The translations under genes were made by a program, and so were the position numbers. A DNA stretch of 64,000 nucleotides from CBDDBH01 sp965225625. GTDB lineage: Bacteria; Pseudomonadota; Gammaproteobacteria; JADZEE01. Positions 44,139-52,953 of the stretch are shown piece by piece. The notes under the pieces are model-generated. The model had not been told where the DNA came from. It made no database searches and saw only the letters and a list, made by a program, of their open reading frames with translations. The stretch is taken from the NCBI GenBank assembly GCA_965225625.1, contig CBDDBH010000031.1, forward strand, positions 124,001 through 188,000, read 5' to 3'. How positions within the stretch are numbered: the stretch's first letter is position 1; each line of letters begins with the position of its first letter.

Positions 44139-44609
44139 ATGGCAAAAGGGATCAATAAAGTCATACTCATAGGGAATTTGGGTAACGACCCCGAAGTTCG
44201 ATATACGGCGAACGGCAGCGCGGTCGCCAATATAAGTCTTGCGACCGCCGAGAGCTGGAAGGATAAGAACACAGGTGAACAACAAGAGCGGACCGAATGG
44301 CACCGCATCGTTTTTTTTAGTCGGTTGGCCGAGATTGTCGGCGAATATTTGCGCAAAGGTTCTCAGGTGTATATCGAGGGCCGTCTGCAGACTCGAAAGT
44401 GGACCGACAAAGAGGGCCAAGATCGATACACGACAGAAATCGTGGCCAACGAAATGCAAATGCTTGGTTCACGTGGCGGTGGTGGTGGCACAGCAAGTTT
44501 CGAACCGTCACAATCTTCTGAGTCTGCTCCGCCCGCGGCGGCACCCGCCCGAGCGAGCGCGGCGGCGGCGGCACCTGCGGAAGAGTTTGACGACGACATC
44601 CCGTTTTAA
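44139..44609 (+). CDS. ssb: Single-stranded DNA-binding protein Ssb
   Basis: Ssb coats single-stranded DNA in replication and repair. The 156-residue product has the OB fold (KVILIGNLGNDPEVRY, WHRIVFFSRLAEIVGEYLRKGS, QVYIEGRLQTRKW), a flexible Gly/Pro/Ala-rich linker and the partner-binding tip EFDDDIPF. AAGGAGG precedes the ATG. The gap 43963-44138 is its promoter region; no clear LexA box was recognised there. Confidence 0.96.
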   Translation: MAKGINKVILIGNLGNDPEVRYTANGSAVANISLATAESWKDKNTGEQQERTEWHRIVFFSRLAEIVGEYLRKGSQVYIEGRLQTRKWTDKEGQDRYTTEIVANEMQMLGSRGGGGGTASFEPSQSSESAPPAAAPARASAAAAAPAEEFDDDIPF

Positions 44610-44652
44610 GCCACGAGCGTCGGTTCGCACAGTAACTTAAACGAGTCGCCGC

Positions 44653-44680
44653 GCAACGCGTACCTACGGGCACGCGTTGC
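44653..44680. terminator. Hairpin downstream of ssb
   Basis: GCAACGCGT (44653-44661) pairs with ACGCGTTGC (44672-44680) around 10 nt. No T-run follows. Together with the larger hairpin repeat just after it, it may end ssb transcription. Confidence 0.4.
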
Positions 44681-44697
44681 CGTGCGGCTCATCTTCA

Positions 44698-44763
44698 GTA
44701 TTTTCAAGGGGTCAGAGTTGTTGATCTTGGCAAATATCAACAACTCTGACCCCTTGAAAATAC
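44698..44763. repeat. Perfect hairpin repeat, copy 2 (REP-like)
   Basis: Two perfect 28-bp arms, 44698-44725 and 44736-44763, with a 10-nt loop. The inner core AAGGGGTCAGAGTTGTTGAT is identical to copy 1 at 17517-17568; the outer GTATTTTC is specific to this copy. Like copy 1, it sits between convergent genes (ssb and the HEAT-repeat transporter). Confidence 0.85.
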
Positions 44764-44777
44764 AATGACTTGTAAAG

Positions 44778-46985
44778 CTAGGTTTTCGGAGCAGATTGCC
44801 CGAGCGTTCCGGCACTTCGTTTTAGCGCCTCGAGAACTTCCTTGCGGGTGCGATGAGAACCATGTTTGAGCGGTGTCACGCCGAGGTGGCGCCACAGACC
44901 TTCACGTACCTGTAACGGCAGAACATTTTCCAAGTATTCAAGCGCAGTGCCACGAAGCGTGCGATCGCCACTTACCACAGCAAGCAACGCAAGCCGAACC
45001 GCATCGGGATCGAGCGTCAATCGCAACACGGTAAACACGTGCTGCAAACTCAAGTTGATACCGGATTCCTCCGGATCATTGTCCATTTCGCTCGGCAAAC
45101 CTGAAAAACCCGTGCGCGCCTGCGCTGCCCAGGTGTCTGCGTCCACGCTGACTTCTCTCAGCACGGCGTCGAACACAGTCTGCTCAGGAACAGCGAGTTC
45201 TCCGCTACGCTCGATCATCCGTGCCAACGCCCGTCCACAACTGTGGCGCACTACAAACGCATCATCGCCGAGCCCGTCGATCAATCCTCTAACCACCGTC
45301 GGACTGTGAAACACTTCGAGTACACCGGGGATCCGCTGGCGCACTAATAACGCCTGATCCGGATCAAGCAACGCATCTACCAGCTGACCGACAATGCGCG
45401 GCACCAGCCAGCGCAGTTCCATCCGCACATCGCCTGCGTGATCAGCATGCTCCAGAAGCGGGATCAAATGCGGCACCATGTTCACGTCGACTAATTCGCT
45501 GCGCAGAGCACTGCGCACGCGCAGCGTTTCACCCGAGCTTAGATCGGCGACCACCCGTAGCCAGGCCTGCGTGTCCAATGAGTTTTGTTGTTGATGCTCA
45601 TCGCTGGCGTCCGGCGCCGTGCGCTGTTCTTCGATTCGCGCAAGCAGTTGCTCTCGATCGGCGCCTGCGCTCGTTTCCGCCAAGATCCGTTGAGTGGTTG
45701 CGTCGCGTACTTCATCTTCGTCGATCGACACGCGTCCGCTGCGCAAATTAGTCAGTAATTGCGCGATGTATCCACGATTTAATTGCGCCACAACCACAAG
45801 TGCGACAGCCCCCGTGAGTACGGCCAGACCCAGAACCAGGCGGGTCGATGGCTGCGGAATAACAAATATCACCCCCAACAGCAAACCACCACCCAGCATG
45901 TCACCGAAGCGATTAGAGGCCACATCGATGATGGTCTTGGTTGGACGTTTGTGACCACGGGGAACCGGCGTATACAAAAGTTCAAAACCAGAGCGGAAAA
46001 AGGAGTTCGCGAAAACCGACTCAGCGCCACGCACCAATACCACCGTCCAGAGTTTGGCGACAAACGCACCGACCAAACTGCCAAACAAGACGACTATCGG
46101 CAATACGGCGATAGTGCCGCCCAGCCCGAAACGCCGCAGCACCCGCGGGCCGAATAGACTCTGCACGGCAAAAGTGAGAACGCCAATAACGGCATAGAAC
46201 GTTGCAAAAAAGGTAACCAGCGTTTCGCCGTCCTGAAAGCGTTTGGAGGCTTCCGCCTTTAATGCATAGTCGAGCAGCGCCGAGCCTGTGGCAATCAGCA
46301 TAATCAGTATCGCCATATGCTGCAGATAGCGAGTGCTGCTTAGCAGCTTCAAGCCGGATTGCGTAGCAATCTCTGATTCGCCTGCAACAGCGCGGCGCGG
46401 CCCGCCTATGCCTGTAATCCCCGCGGCACAACAGATATGTAAAACGCACAGTGCCACCAGCATCGCTCGGACTTCCATCAAAGCAGCGACCTGCTGCGCA
46501 AGAAGGCCTCCCAGCACGCCTCCCAGCGTAGCCGCGGCTGCGACCTTCGCAATCGTACTTTTGGCTGTATGTGGGTCGAATCGCTCATTGATGACTGACC
46601 AGAATCCGCTGATCAGCATCGCGCCAAATACGGCCATGTGGATGTACAGCGCGATTGCAGTGGCCCCGGGAGCTGTCCCGTACCACCACCACTCCAACAG
46701 GAACAGAGCGGAGCTTAATGCGAAAGCGCGGGGGATTAGGCGCGCCGGACCGATACTAGACAGTAAGCGCGACATCACCAATACGCTTGCCATGGATGCC
46801 AGCGCACCAACGACCACGACTTTGGGAAGCTCCGTGACATCGAAATAGGTCAAAAACAGCGCGTCACGGGTCGCCTTGCCGGCAACCTGATGGGCTATGA
46901 TCGCAGTGGCTGTCGCCAGCGCTGCGTAAGTCGCTGCGCGATCAGTCTTAAGCAACGGCGCTGCGTCCACGCGGACAGTGTACAC
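44778..46985 (-). CDS. NTT/MFS-fold membrane protein with C-terminal HEAT-like repeats
   Basis: No specific name recognised. From GTG 46985 the product has 735 residues (the frame stays open to 47165, overlapping the divergent receptor, which is unlikely to be coding). Residues about 10-430 form some ten to twelve membrane segments with the pattern KATRDALFLTYFDVTELPKVV and RGAESVFANSFFRSGFELLYTPVP, which resembles the ATP/ADP-translocase (NTT) superfamily. The remaining 300 residues are soluble, helical and HEAT-like (MVPHLIPLLEHADHAGDVRMELRW, VVRGLIDGLGDDAFVVRHSCGRAL). Its homologue lies at 49251-50501, with a TonB receptor between. Substrate unknown. Confidence 0.75.
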   Translation of the reverse strand: MYTVRVDAAPLLKTDRAATYAALATATAIIAHQVAGKATRDALFLTYFDVTELPKVVVVGALASMASVLVMSRLLSSIGPARLIPRAFALSSALFLLEWWWYGTAPGATAIALYIHMAVFGAMLISGFWSVINERFDPHTAKSTIAKVAAAATLGGVLGGLLAQQVAALMEVRAMLVALCVLHICCAAGITGIGGPRRAVAGESEIATQSGLKLLSSTRYLQHMAILIMLIATGSALLDYALKAEASKRFQDGETLVTFFATFYAVIGVLTFAVQSLFGPRVLRRFGLGGTIAVLPIVVLFGSLVGAFVAKLWTVVLVRGAESVFANSFFRSGFELLYTPVPRGHKRPTKTIIDVASNRFGDMLGGGLLLGVIFVIPQPSTRLVLGLAVLTGAVALVVVAQLNRGYIAQLLTNLRSGRVSIDEDEVRDATTQRILAETSAGADREQLLARIEEQRTAPDASDEHQQQNSLDTQAWLRVVADLSSGETLRVRSALRSELVDVNMVPHLIPLLEHADHAGDVRMELRWLVPRIVGQLVDALLDPDQALLVRQRIPGVLEVFHSPTVVRGLIDGLGDDAFVVRHSCGRALARMIERSGELAVPEQTVFDAVLREVSVDADTWAAQARTGFSGLPSEMDNDPEESGINLSLQHVFTVLRLTLDPDAVRLALLAVVSGDRTLRGTALEYLENVLPLQVREGLWRHLGVTPLKHGSHRTRKEVLEALKRSAGTLGQSAPKT

Positions 46986-47152
46986 GCTCAATGCTTGTTG
47001 ACAGTGATATCGCTTACAATGCCCGCTGATAAGGAGCGTTCGTCGGATATTAATCGGTGGTTGAAAACACGATATTCTCACGGGGCTGACATACCTGCCG
47101 ATATCGTTCGCCCCGGTAACCGCTGAAGCGCCAGCTTCACATTGCCAGCATA

Positions 47153-49219
47153 ATGACCCGACCAAGCCTTCGAATTCTCGTCTGCACCCTAATCGCCGTA
47201 ACCGCGCTTACTGCCACTGCGCAGCCGTCGTTGTACGAAGAGATTATCGTTACCTCGACTCGTGTGGAGAAAGATCAACTCAAGGTTCCGCTGGCAATCG
47301 GCACGGTCGGACAAACCGACGTACAACGTAAACAACAACTGGGGATCGACGAATCGCTCAACAAAATCCCGGGCATTTTTTTCCAGAACCGCTACAATTT
47401 TTCTCAGGATCTTCGCGTTGCGATACGCGGATTCGGTGCGCGCGCCAACTTTGGTATCCGCGGCATCAAAATTTTCGTTGATGGTATTCCCTCGACGGTA
47501 GCTGACGGGCAGGGCGGTGTCGATGACATTGATATTGGTTCGACGCAGCGCATCGAGGTCATACGGGGACCGTCATCGTCGCTTTACGGGAGCGCCTCTG
47601 GCGGTGTTATAAGCCTGTATACCCAGGACCCACCGGAGACTCCGTTTATAGAGACCAGGTTGTCCGTGGGCGAATTCGATTTTCAGAAATATCAACTCAA
47701 AACCGGCGGCCAATTCGGCAAACTCGGTTACATGATTAGCGCATCGCACCTGACGCTGGACGGATTTCGCCATCATTCCGAGGTTGAGAATTCACTCATA
47801 AATTCCAAGTTCGACTACAGCTTCGATGACTCAACGCATTTGACCGCAATTATCAACGCGTTCGACTCGCCCAAAGCGCAAGACCCCGGTGCATTACCCG
47901 CAGCGCAAGTCGAGGTCGATCGCCAACAAGCGTTTTGCGGGCTTAGCGGGTTTAACGACGCGTGCCGGTTCGACGCGGGCGAGGAGATCGATCAGCAGAA
48001 ATTTGGGCTGATTTTCCGAAAATCTCTTGGCCCGCTGCATGAAATTCAACTTCGTAACTACTACGTCTGGCGCGGTTTCGGTAATCGATTACCGTTCGCT
48101 AATTCCGGAATCGTCCAGTTCGATCGGTTTTTTCTCGGCGGCGGAGCACAGTACACCTATAGCGGCGATCTCCTGGGTCACCGTAACCGATTCACCGTCG
48201 GCGTGGACGTCGAGTCACAGGAGGATGATCGACGCCGATTCGACAACGACTTGGGGCGTCCAGGCGCACCGACGTTAAACCAGACCGAGATGGCGGACTC
48301 GATCGGTGTGTTCTTCCAAAACGAGTTTGCCCTCACTGACTCCGTCGAAGTGACGTTTGGTGGGCGCTACGACATGGTGGATCTGGAAGTGGACGATCAT
48401 TTTCTTGGCAATGGCGATGATTCCGGCAAACTCGATTTCAACGAGTTCAATCCACGCGTGGGCATCCTGTGGACCGTAATACCCGCCGTCAATGTTTATG
48501 CCAACTACTCAACCTCATTTGAAACACCGACGTTTACGGAGCTAGCCAACCCTGCTGCTCTTGGCACCGCCGGTGGTTTTAATCCGTCGCTCACTGCCCA
48601 GACCGCTGACAGCTATGAGCTCGGCGTGAAGGGAGTGATCAACAAGCGGCTACGTTACGAGGTGGCCGCATTCCGAATTGAAGCGGATGATGAAATCACT
48701 AATGTCGTCAACGTTGGCGGCCGCTCGTTTTTCCAGAACGCGAACACGACGCGCAACGGTATCGAAGCCGCCGCCGGTTTCGAGCTGATGCCGGGCCTGG
48801 ATGCCTCACTTGCGTATACCTATTCCGATTTTGATTTTGATGAGTTTAGTGTTGATCCGAGCAGCAACGGCAACGAGCTGCCCGGCGTACCAGAGAACCA
48901 ATTCCATGCTGAGCTTTCCTACTCTCACCCCGCGGGATGGTATTTGACCTGGGATTACCTACATGTCGGTACGTTCTTCGCAAACAACGCAAACACCGTT
49001 GAAAACAATGACTATCAGGTTTCGAATTTACACCTCGGAAGGGATTTCGAGCTTGGCCGTTGGTCCGTGCAGCCTTACTTCGGCGCCAACAACCTGTTCG
49101 ACGAAGATTACAACAGCAATGTGCGTCTCAATGCTTTCGGCGCGCGTTATTTTGAGCCGGCTCCAGGGATCAATGTCTACGGCGGTGTCACAATCCGCCT
49201 GGACTTCGTCGGCCGATAG
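47153..49219 (+). CDS. TonB-dependent outer-membrane receptor (second cluster)
   Basis: A 688-residue TonB-dependent receptor related to the FecA/PupB-like siderophore group in plug sequence. Signal peptide MTRPSLRILVCTLIAVTALT, then TATAQPS; plug motifs YEEIIVTSTRVEKDQLKVPL, RVAIRGFGARANFGIRGI and IEVIRGPSSSLYGSASGGV; barrel to the terminal GVTIRLDFVGR. The cysteine pair in CGLSGFNDACRF lies in an extracellular loop. It is divergent from the HEAT transporter and convergent with the second NTT-like gene. The ligand is unknown. Confidence 0.9.
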   Translation: MTRPSLRILVCTLIAVTALTATAQPSLYEEIIVTSTRVEKDQLKVPLAIGTVGQTDVQRKQQLGIDESLNKIPGIFFQNRYNFSQDLRVAIRGFGARANFGIRGIKIFVDGIPSTVADGQGGVDDIDIGSTQRIEVIRGPSSSLYGSASGGVISLYTQDPPETPFIETRLSVGEFDFQKYQLKTGGQFGKLGYMISASHLTLDGFRHHSEVENSLINSKFDYSFDDSTHLTAIINAFDSPKAQDPGALPAAQVEVDRQQAFCGLSGFNDACRFDAGEEIDQQKFGLIFRKSLGPLHEIQLRNYYVWRGFGNRLPFANSGIVQFDRFFLGGGAQYTYSGDLLGHRNRFTVGVDVESQEDDRRRFDNDLGRPGAPTLNQTEMADSIGVFFQNEFALTDSVEVTFGGRYDMVDLEVDDHFLGNGDDSGKLDFNEFNPRVGILWTVIPAVNVYANYSTSFETPTFTELANPAALGTAGGFNPSLTAQTADSYELGVKGVINKRLRYEVAAFRIEADDEITNVVNVGGRSFFQNANTTRNGIEAAAGFELMPGLDASLAYTYSDFDFDEFSVDPSSNGNELPGVPENQFHAELSYSHPAGWYLTWDYLHVGTFFANNANTVENNDYQVSNLHLGRDFELGRWSVQPYFGANNLFDEDYNSNVRLNAFGARYFEPAPGINVYGGVTIRLDFVGR

Positions 49220-49250
49220 CGCGGCGCAGACGCCGCGATTCGGCCTCACC

Positions 49251-50501
49251 TTAAGTCGTCACAAACGCCCGGTATTCCTGCGTCAACATGACGATGGTCA
49301 CAAGCCAGATCCCGCATATACCGACGGTTAACCACGCCAGGCCGGTAACGCCGATGGAAAATGCGAACCATTGGGTGAGGGCCAGGATCAATACCGACCC
49401 TAGCACCTTGAACAATCGATAGCCGAGCATATCTATCCAGGCTTTGGCCTGGTACGTATGTACCGGATCTACCGGAATGTACAACAGTTCCTTAGACGCG
49501 CGATTAATTGAATACGACAGGCCGCGGTCACTGACTTTCATAATTGCCGCGCTCATCAACGACGCTTGCGACCAGAACATTAATGAACTGACCGCGAGCA
49601 CGAGCGGTTGCACCACCAGCCCCCCAATCGCGCCCAGCGTACGGTGAATCAGCGGCGTGAGAATCAGATTCACACCGATCGACACAAGGCCCATCACCGC
49701 GAAGAATGTGGATATATAACCCGTGCGGGCATCCACATCCGCATACGTGGCCTCCACCGATTTGATGAACTGAAACTCGACGATAGGTTGGCAAATTTGG
49801 GAAAACAACAGTAGCGCCGCAATCAGCATCAGGTAGCGGCTTTGAAACAATACCCGCCAGTCGCCCTCGGCAATTATCGGCTCACCTTCTACCGGTTGCT
49901 CCTCATACAGGCCCAATCGCCCCATCCAGAAATTGACTGCGAAAACGAGCACCAATATGGCTGCTGAAACCAATAACAAATCCACCGTAACCAGGGTGGT
50001 CTTATCCAACAACCCCGCGACGATGCCACCGCCAAGCATGCCTCCAAGCAAGCCACCGATACCGATGAATCCGTACCAACGCTTACCCTCCTCGCCGCTA
50101 TAAATCGTATTGGCAAGACTCCAGAATTGCTCAACCAAGACCACACTGAATATATCCACGAAGATGTAGAATGCGACCGCTGCGGCCGCATTCTCGGCCA
50201 TCAACAGTATCCGGAATCCGACGAGCATGCCGATAAACAGCAGGCATGAGCCGAGTACCACGTTCAAGCGGCTGTAACGCTCAACCAAACGGTGATAGAA
50301 GCCGATAAGGGTACCAAGCACTACCGCCGTCGCTATCCACACGTAGGGCAGCAAATCGGCCCCTAGGTACTCTATAAACAGGGATCTGCTGGCCGGTTTG
50401 ATGTGGTAGTAGGCCAGGATAATGAGGAAGAAATTGCCGAACAGAATAGCGCCGCGTTCGCTAAGCTTCAGATTTTCATCAGTTATTTTGTCGGAACTCA
50501 T
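49251..50501 (-). CDS. NTT/MFS-fold membrane protein
   Basis: A 416-residue membrane protein with about twelve segments and no HEAT domain. The opening KPASRSLFIEYLGADLLPYVW parallels KATRDALFLTYFDVTELPKVV of the protein at 44778, and SINRASKELLYIPVDPVHTYQAKAWIDMLGYRLFKVLG parallels NSFFRSGFELLYTPVPRGHKRPTKTIIDVASNRFGD. Both thus belong to one family, close to ATP/ADP translocase-like proteins (charged KxxxR near the first segment, RxxxELLY later). The transported compound is not known; nucleotides are possible but not shown. Confidence 0.75.
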   Translation of the reverse strand: MSSDKITDENLKLSERGAILFGNFFLIILAYYHIKPASRSLFIEYLGADLLPYVWIATAVVLGTLIGFYHRLVERYSRLNVVLGSCLLFIGMLVGFRILLMAENAAAAVAFYIFVDIFSVVLVEQFWSLANTIYSGEEGKRWYGFIGIGGLLGGMLGGGIVAGLLDKTTLVTVDLLLVSAAILVLVFAVNFWMGRLGLYEEQPVEGEPIIAEGDWRVLFQSRYLMLIAALLLFSQICQPIVEFQFIKSVEATYADVDARTGYISTFFAVMGLVSIGVNLILTPLIHRTLGAIGGLVVQPLVLAVSSLMFWSQASLMSAAIMKVSDRGLSYSINRASKELLYIPVDPVHTYQAKAWIDMLGYRLFKVLGSVLILALTQWFAFSIGVTGLAWLTVGICGIWLVTIVMLTQEYRAFVTT

Positions 50502-50555
50502 GCACAGAGTCTGTTGATAATTTAGGATTTTTTTGTTGCAGCCCCAGAGCCAGCA

Positions 50556-51470
50556 ATGCTACAGTTCGTTGCCGTGACCCGTCTACTGCGAAATCTGCTG
50601 GTGCTCCCGCTCGTGGTGGGCCTGTCGCTTGGCGCCCAAGCCGACTCTCTGGACGGTTTTCCCCAGTTGCGTGAAAGTTTCGATCCGGCTCTGCAGCAGT
50701 CATTGCGAGATACGGTCGAGCGTCTTGGACTGGGCTCTGCGGTGCGGCGGCGCCAACTCGCAATTTCCCTGGTAGACATATCCGATCGCTATGAGCCGCG
50801 CGTCGCCGTTCTAAATGGGGATCACATGATGTACGCCGCGAGCTTGCCCAAGATCGGTATTTTGCTCGGCGCCTTCGTCATGGTGGAACGCGGTGAAATG
50901 GCGCTGGACCCAGCGACACGAGATTCGTTGACGAACATGATCCGGTTTTCCTCGAATGCCGATGCGACCCACATGCTCAATCGCGTAGGAAAACAGCGCT
51001 TATTGAACATTTTGCGTTCGGAACGTTTCCGTCTTTACGACCCTCTGATCAACGGCGGACTGTGGATTGGCAAGGAGTATGGCAAGAAACCGGCTTATGC
51101 GCGCGACCCGATGCATGCAATCTCGCACGGCGCAACCGCGTTTCAGACGGCACGGTTTTACTATTTGTTGGAAACCGGTCAAGTCGTGGGCGGTCAATTG
51201 ACCGCTGAGATGAAATCCATGCTTGCCGATCCGGGGATTGATCACAAATTCGTCGAGGGCCTGAAAGCCCGTCCGGGGGCCAGACTCTACCGCAAGTCCG
51301 GGTCCTGGGAACGTTGGCACGCCGACAGCGCGATAGTGGAAAACGGCGCGCACAAGTTCATCGTTGTAGGCCTTGCCGAAAGTAAGCACGGTGGGCGCTG
51401 GCTGAAAGACGTCATTGCACCCTTGCACGATCTCATTGTCCCGCCGCAGCTCGCGGCCAGCGACTACTAG
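50556..51470 (+). CDS. Exported serine hydrolase, class A beta-lactamase-like (1)
   Basis: A 304-residue penicillin-binding/beta-lactamase-fold protein with an N-terminal signal peptide (LLRNLLVLPLVVGLSLGAQA). Active-site motifs are SLPK (SxxK, in YAASLPKIGIL), SSNAD (SxN) and KSG (in LYRKSGSWERWHAD). The omega-loop Glu166 of true beta-lactamases is not evident, so a hydrolase or peptidase-like role is as likely as resistance. The first start (50556) and GTG 50574 are both possible. It is divergent from the NTT-like gene at 50501, 54 bp away. Confidence 0.82.
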   Translation: MLQFVAVTRLLRNLLVLPLVVGLSLGAQADSLDGFPQLRESFDPALQQSLRDTVERLGLGSAVRRRQLAISLVDISDRYEPRVAVLNGDHMMYAASLPKIGILLGAFVMVERGEMALDPATRDSLTNMIRFSSNADATHMLNRVGKQRLLNILRSERFRLYDPLINGGLWIGKEYGKKPAYARDPMHAISHGATAFQTARFYYLLETGQVVGGQLTAEMKSMLADPGIDHKFVEGLKARPGARLYRKSGSWERWHADSAIVENGAHKFIVVGLAESKHGGRWLKDVIAPLHDLIVPPQLAASDY

Positions 51471-51513
51471 CAAATCTCCCGTCTCCTCTGGGCTGAAATG
51501 CCCGGATCCAGAT

Positions 51514-52848
51514 TCACTCTAACGTCGGAGTTGTTCCTTGTGCTTTGTTGAGTTCAGACGGAACGACGCCAGATCCCATCTTTGTCTCCGCACCCGGCTC
51601 GACAACCCGGTCGGCTCGATGTGCTTCTTCGATCAACTCGTGTATGCCCTTCGCCAGTGTCAGATGGTCGACCGCGGAATTTCGTCGCAACACATTAGAC
51701 GTCAGTGTCACCAGATAGAAATGAGTATTCTCCCCTGCGGGCGATTCGACGATAGCTACAGAGTTCATCAGATTTTTTACATTGCCATGATATTTTTTGC
51801 AGACAAAATCCGGCTCCGGCTCGCACTTATAGAGCGAGCCGGATTTAAAATATACAGCCGATGACCACAGAGCCGGTGCCGCTGCATATCGTATTCGGCG
51901 TTCCGTGACATACAACAACCGTTTCAGTTCGCGACTGGAAAACTCATCGACCAAGCGTCCCTGTTCCATCAACAATAGGAAGCGCATCAACTCGCGACTC
52001 GTAGCGTAGCTGTTTGTACCGGGAACCTTGCGCTTACCAGTCGCTGTAAAGAAACTACCTTGACGAAACTTATCAATGTCCAAGCCATTTCGGGTAACCG
52101 GCTCCTGCATTGTAGCGGCAAGCAATTTTCCCAAATCGGACCTGGGCGTTTCGCTGAAAAACTGCTGCGCCGTTGCATCGCTAACGGGGTAGTCAGCAGC
52201 AAAATGACGCATCAACATAGCGTGTTTCATGAGCGTTGCGGCGGCCGCGTTTGAGCTGGCCGACAGCATCCAGTCGAGATACTCCCACATTGAACCGCGA
52301 TCGCCGAGATGTAATGGATGGCGCGCGAGCGTTTCGGCTTCACGATCCCAGATCCGCACGGTGTGGTGATCGTTATTAATGAACTCGTCGGCAACGATCA
52401 CCGTGTCCAGCAATAAGCGTTTGCGGGCATCGATATCGTCTGGATAGATATCGGCTAGGGCCTGGAATAATGCGAGTCCAATGAGCAACTTACCGACGCT
52501 GCCGGGATTCCTCGAGCTGTCACCGTTGTGTTCGCCATACCGGGGATTCTCCGGATCACTAAGATCCAGTACCGAGATGCTGTAGCGATCGCCATGTTCG
52601 CCCAGAAGCGCGGTTATTTCTTGCGTGAAATCGGCGTCTGCAGTGGGAATGACAAAATCAGGTCGGGTAAGGCAGCGCAGATCCACCTGTGCAGTGGTGA
52701 GTAACGCGCCTTTGGGCTGCTTGCGGCCGGTCAGCATCCCCGCTTCGATCCGACGAGCTGCTTCCAAACGTCCTATTCCAGCCGTGTCATACCCATCGAG
52801 CGGATAGGCAATACAAATTCCACCGTGGACAATAAACAAGCTGATCAT
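51514..52848 (-). CDS. Exported serine hydrolase, class A beta-lactamase-like (2)
   Basis: A 444-residue relative of the previous gene with motifs SVGK (SxxK), SASSNAA (SxN) and KSG (VYFKSGSLYKCEPEPDFVCKK). The signal sequence is MISLFIVHGGICIAYPL from ATG 52848. A longer frame to 52941 runs through a repeat-like palindrome (52849-52885), so I take the ATG after it. A long insertion precedes the domain (GRLEAARRIEAGMLTGRKQPKG). It lies 105 bp downstream of the dikinase-like gene on the same strand. No omega-loop glutamate assigned. Confidence 0.8.
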   Translation of the reverse strand: MISLFIVHGGICIAYPLDGYDTAGIGRLEAARRIEAGMLTGRKQPKGALLTTAQVDLRCLTRPDFVIPTADADFTQEITALLGEHGDRYSISVLDLSDPENPRYGEHNGDSSRNPGSVGKLLIGLALFQALADIYPDDIDARKRLLLDTVIVADEFINNDHHTVRIWDREAETLARHPLHLGDRGSMWEYLDWMLSASSNAAAATLMKHAMLMRHFAADYPVSDATAQQFFSETPRSDLGKLLAATMQEPVTRNGLDIDKFRQGSFFTATGKRKVPGTNSYATSRELMRFLLLMEQGRLVDEFSSRELKRLLYVTERRIRYAAAPALWSSAVYFKSGSLYKCEPEPDFVCKKYHGNVKNLMNSVAIVESPAGENTHFYLVTLTSNVLRRNSAVDHLTLAKGIHELIEEAHRADRVVEPGAETKMGSGVVPSELNKAQGTTPTLE

Positions 52849-52885
52849 TAACCCGCATATTGTGTGACGGCGCCGCAATATGGGC
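52849..52885. repeat. Compact copy of the MITE end palindrome
   Basis: TAACCCGCATATTG (52849-52862) faces CAATATGGGC (52876-52885) across 13 nt. The outer arm equals the terminal repeats of the MITE-like elements at 24906, 27025 and 34429. It seems a deleted or solo form, lying just upstream of the second serine hydrolase start. Confidence 0.5.
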
Positions 52886-52953
52886 ACTTGCGCGCTAGCG
52901 GGCGCGCTGCCGCGGTAGGACCTGTTTAAGACCACGTTCATTGCGAATCCAAG

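Noticed and set aside
50556..52848. Calling the two serine hydrolases antibiotic-resistance beta-lactamases
   Set aside because: The class A omega-loop glutamate is not evident in either, so only the fold is claimed.
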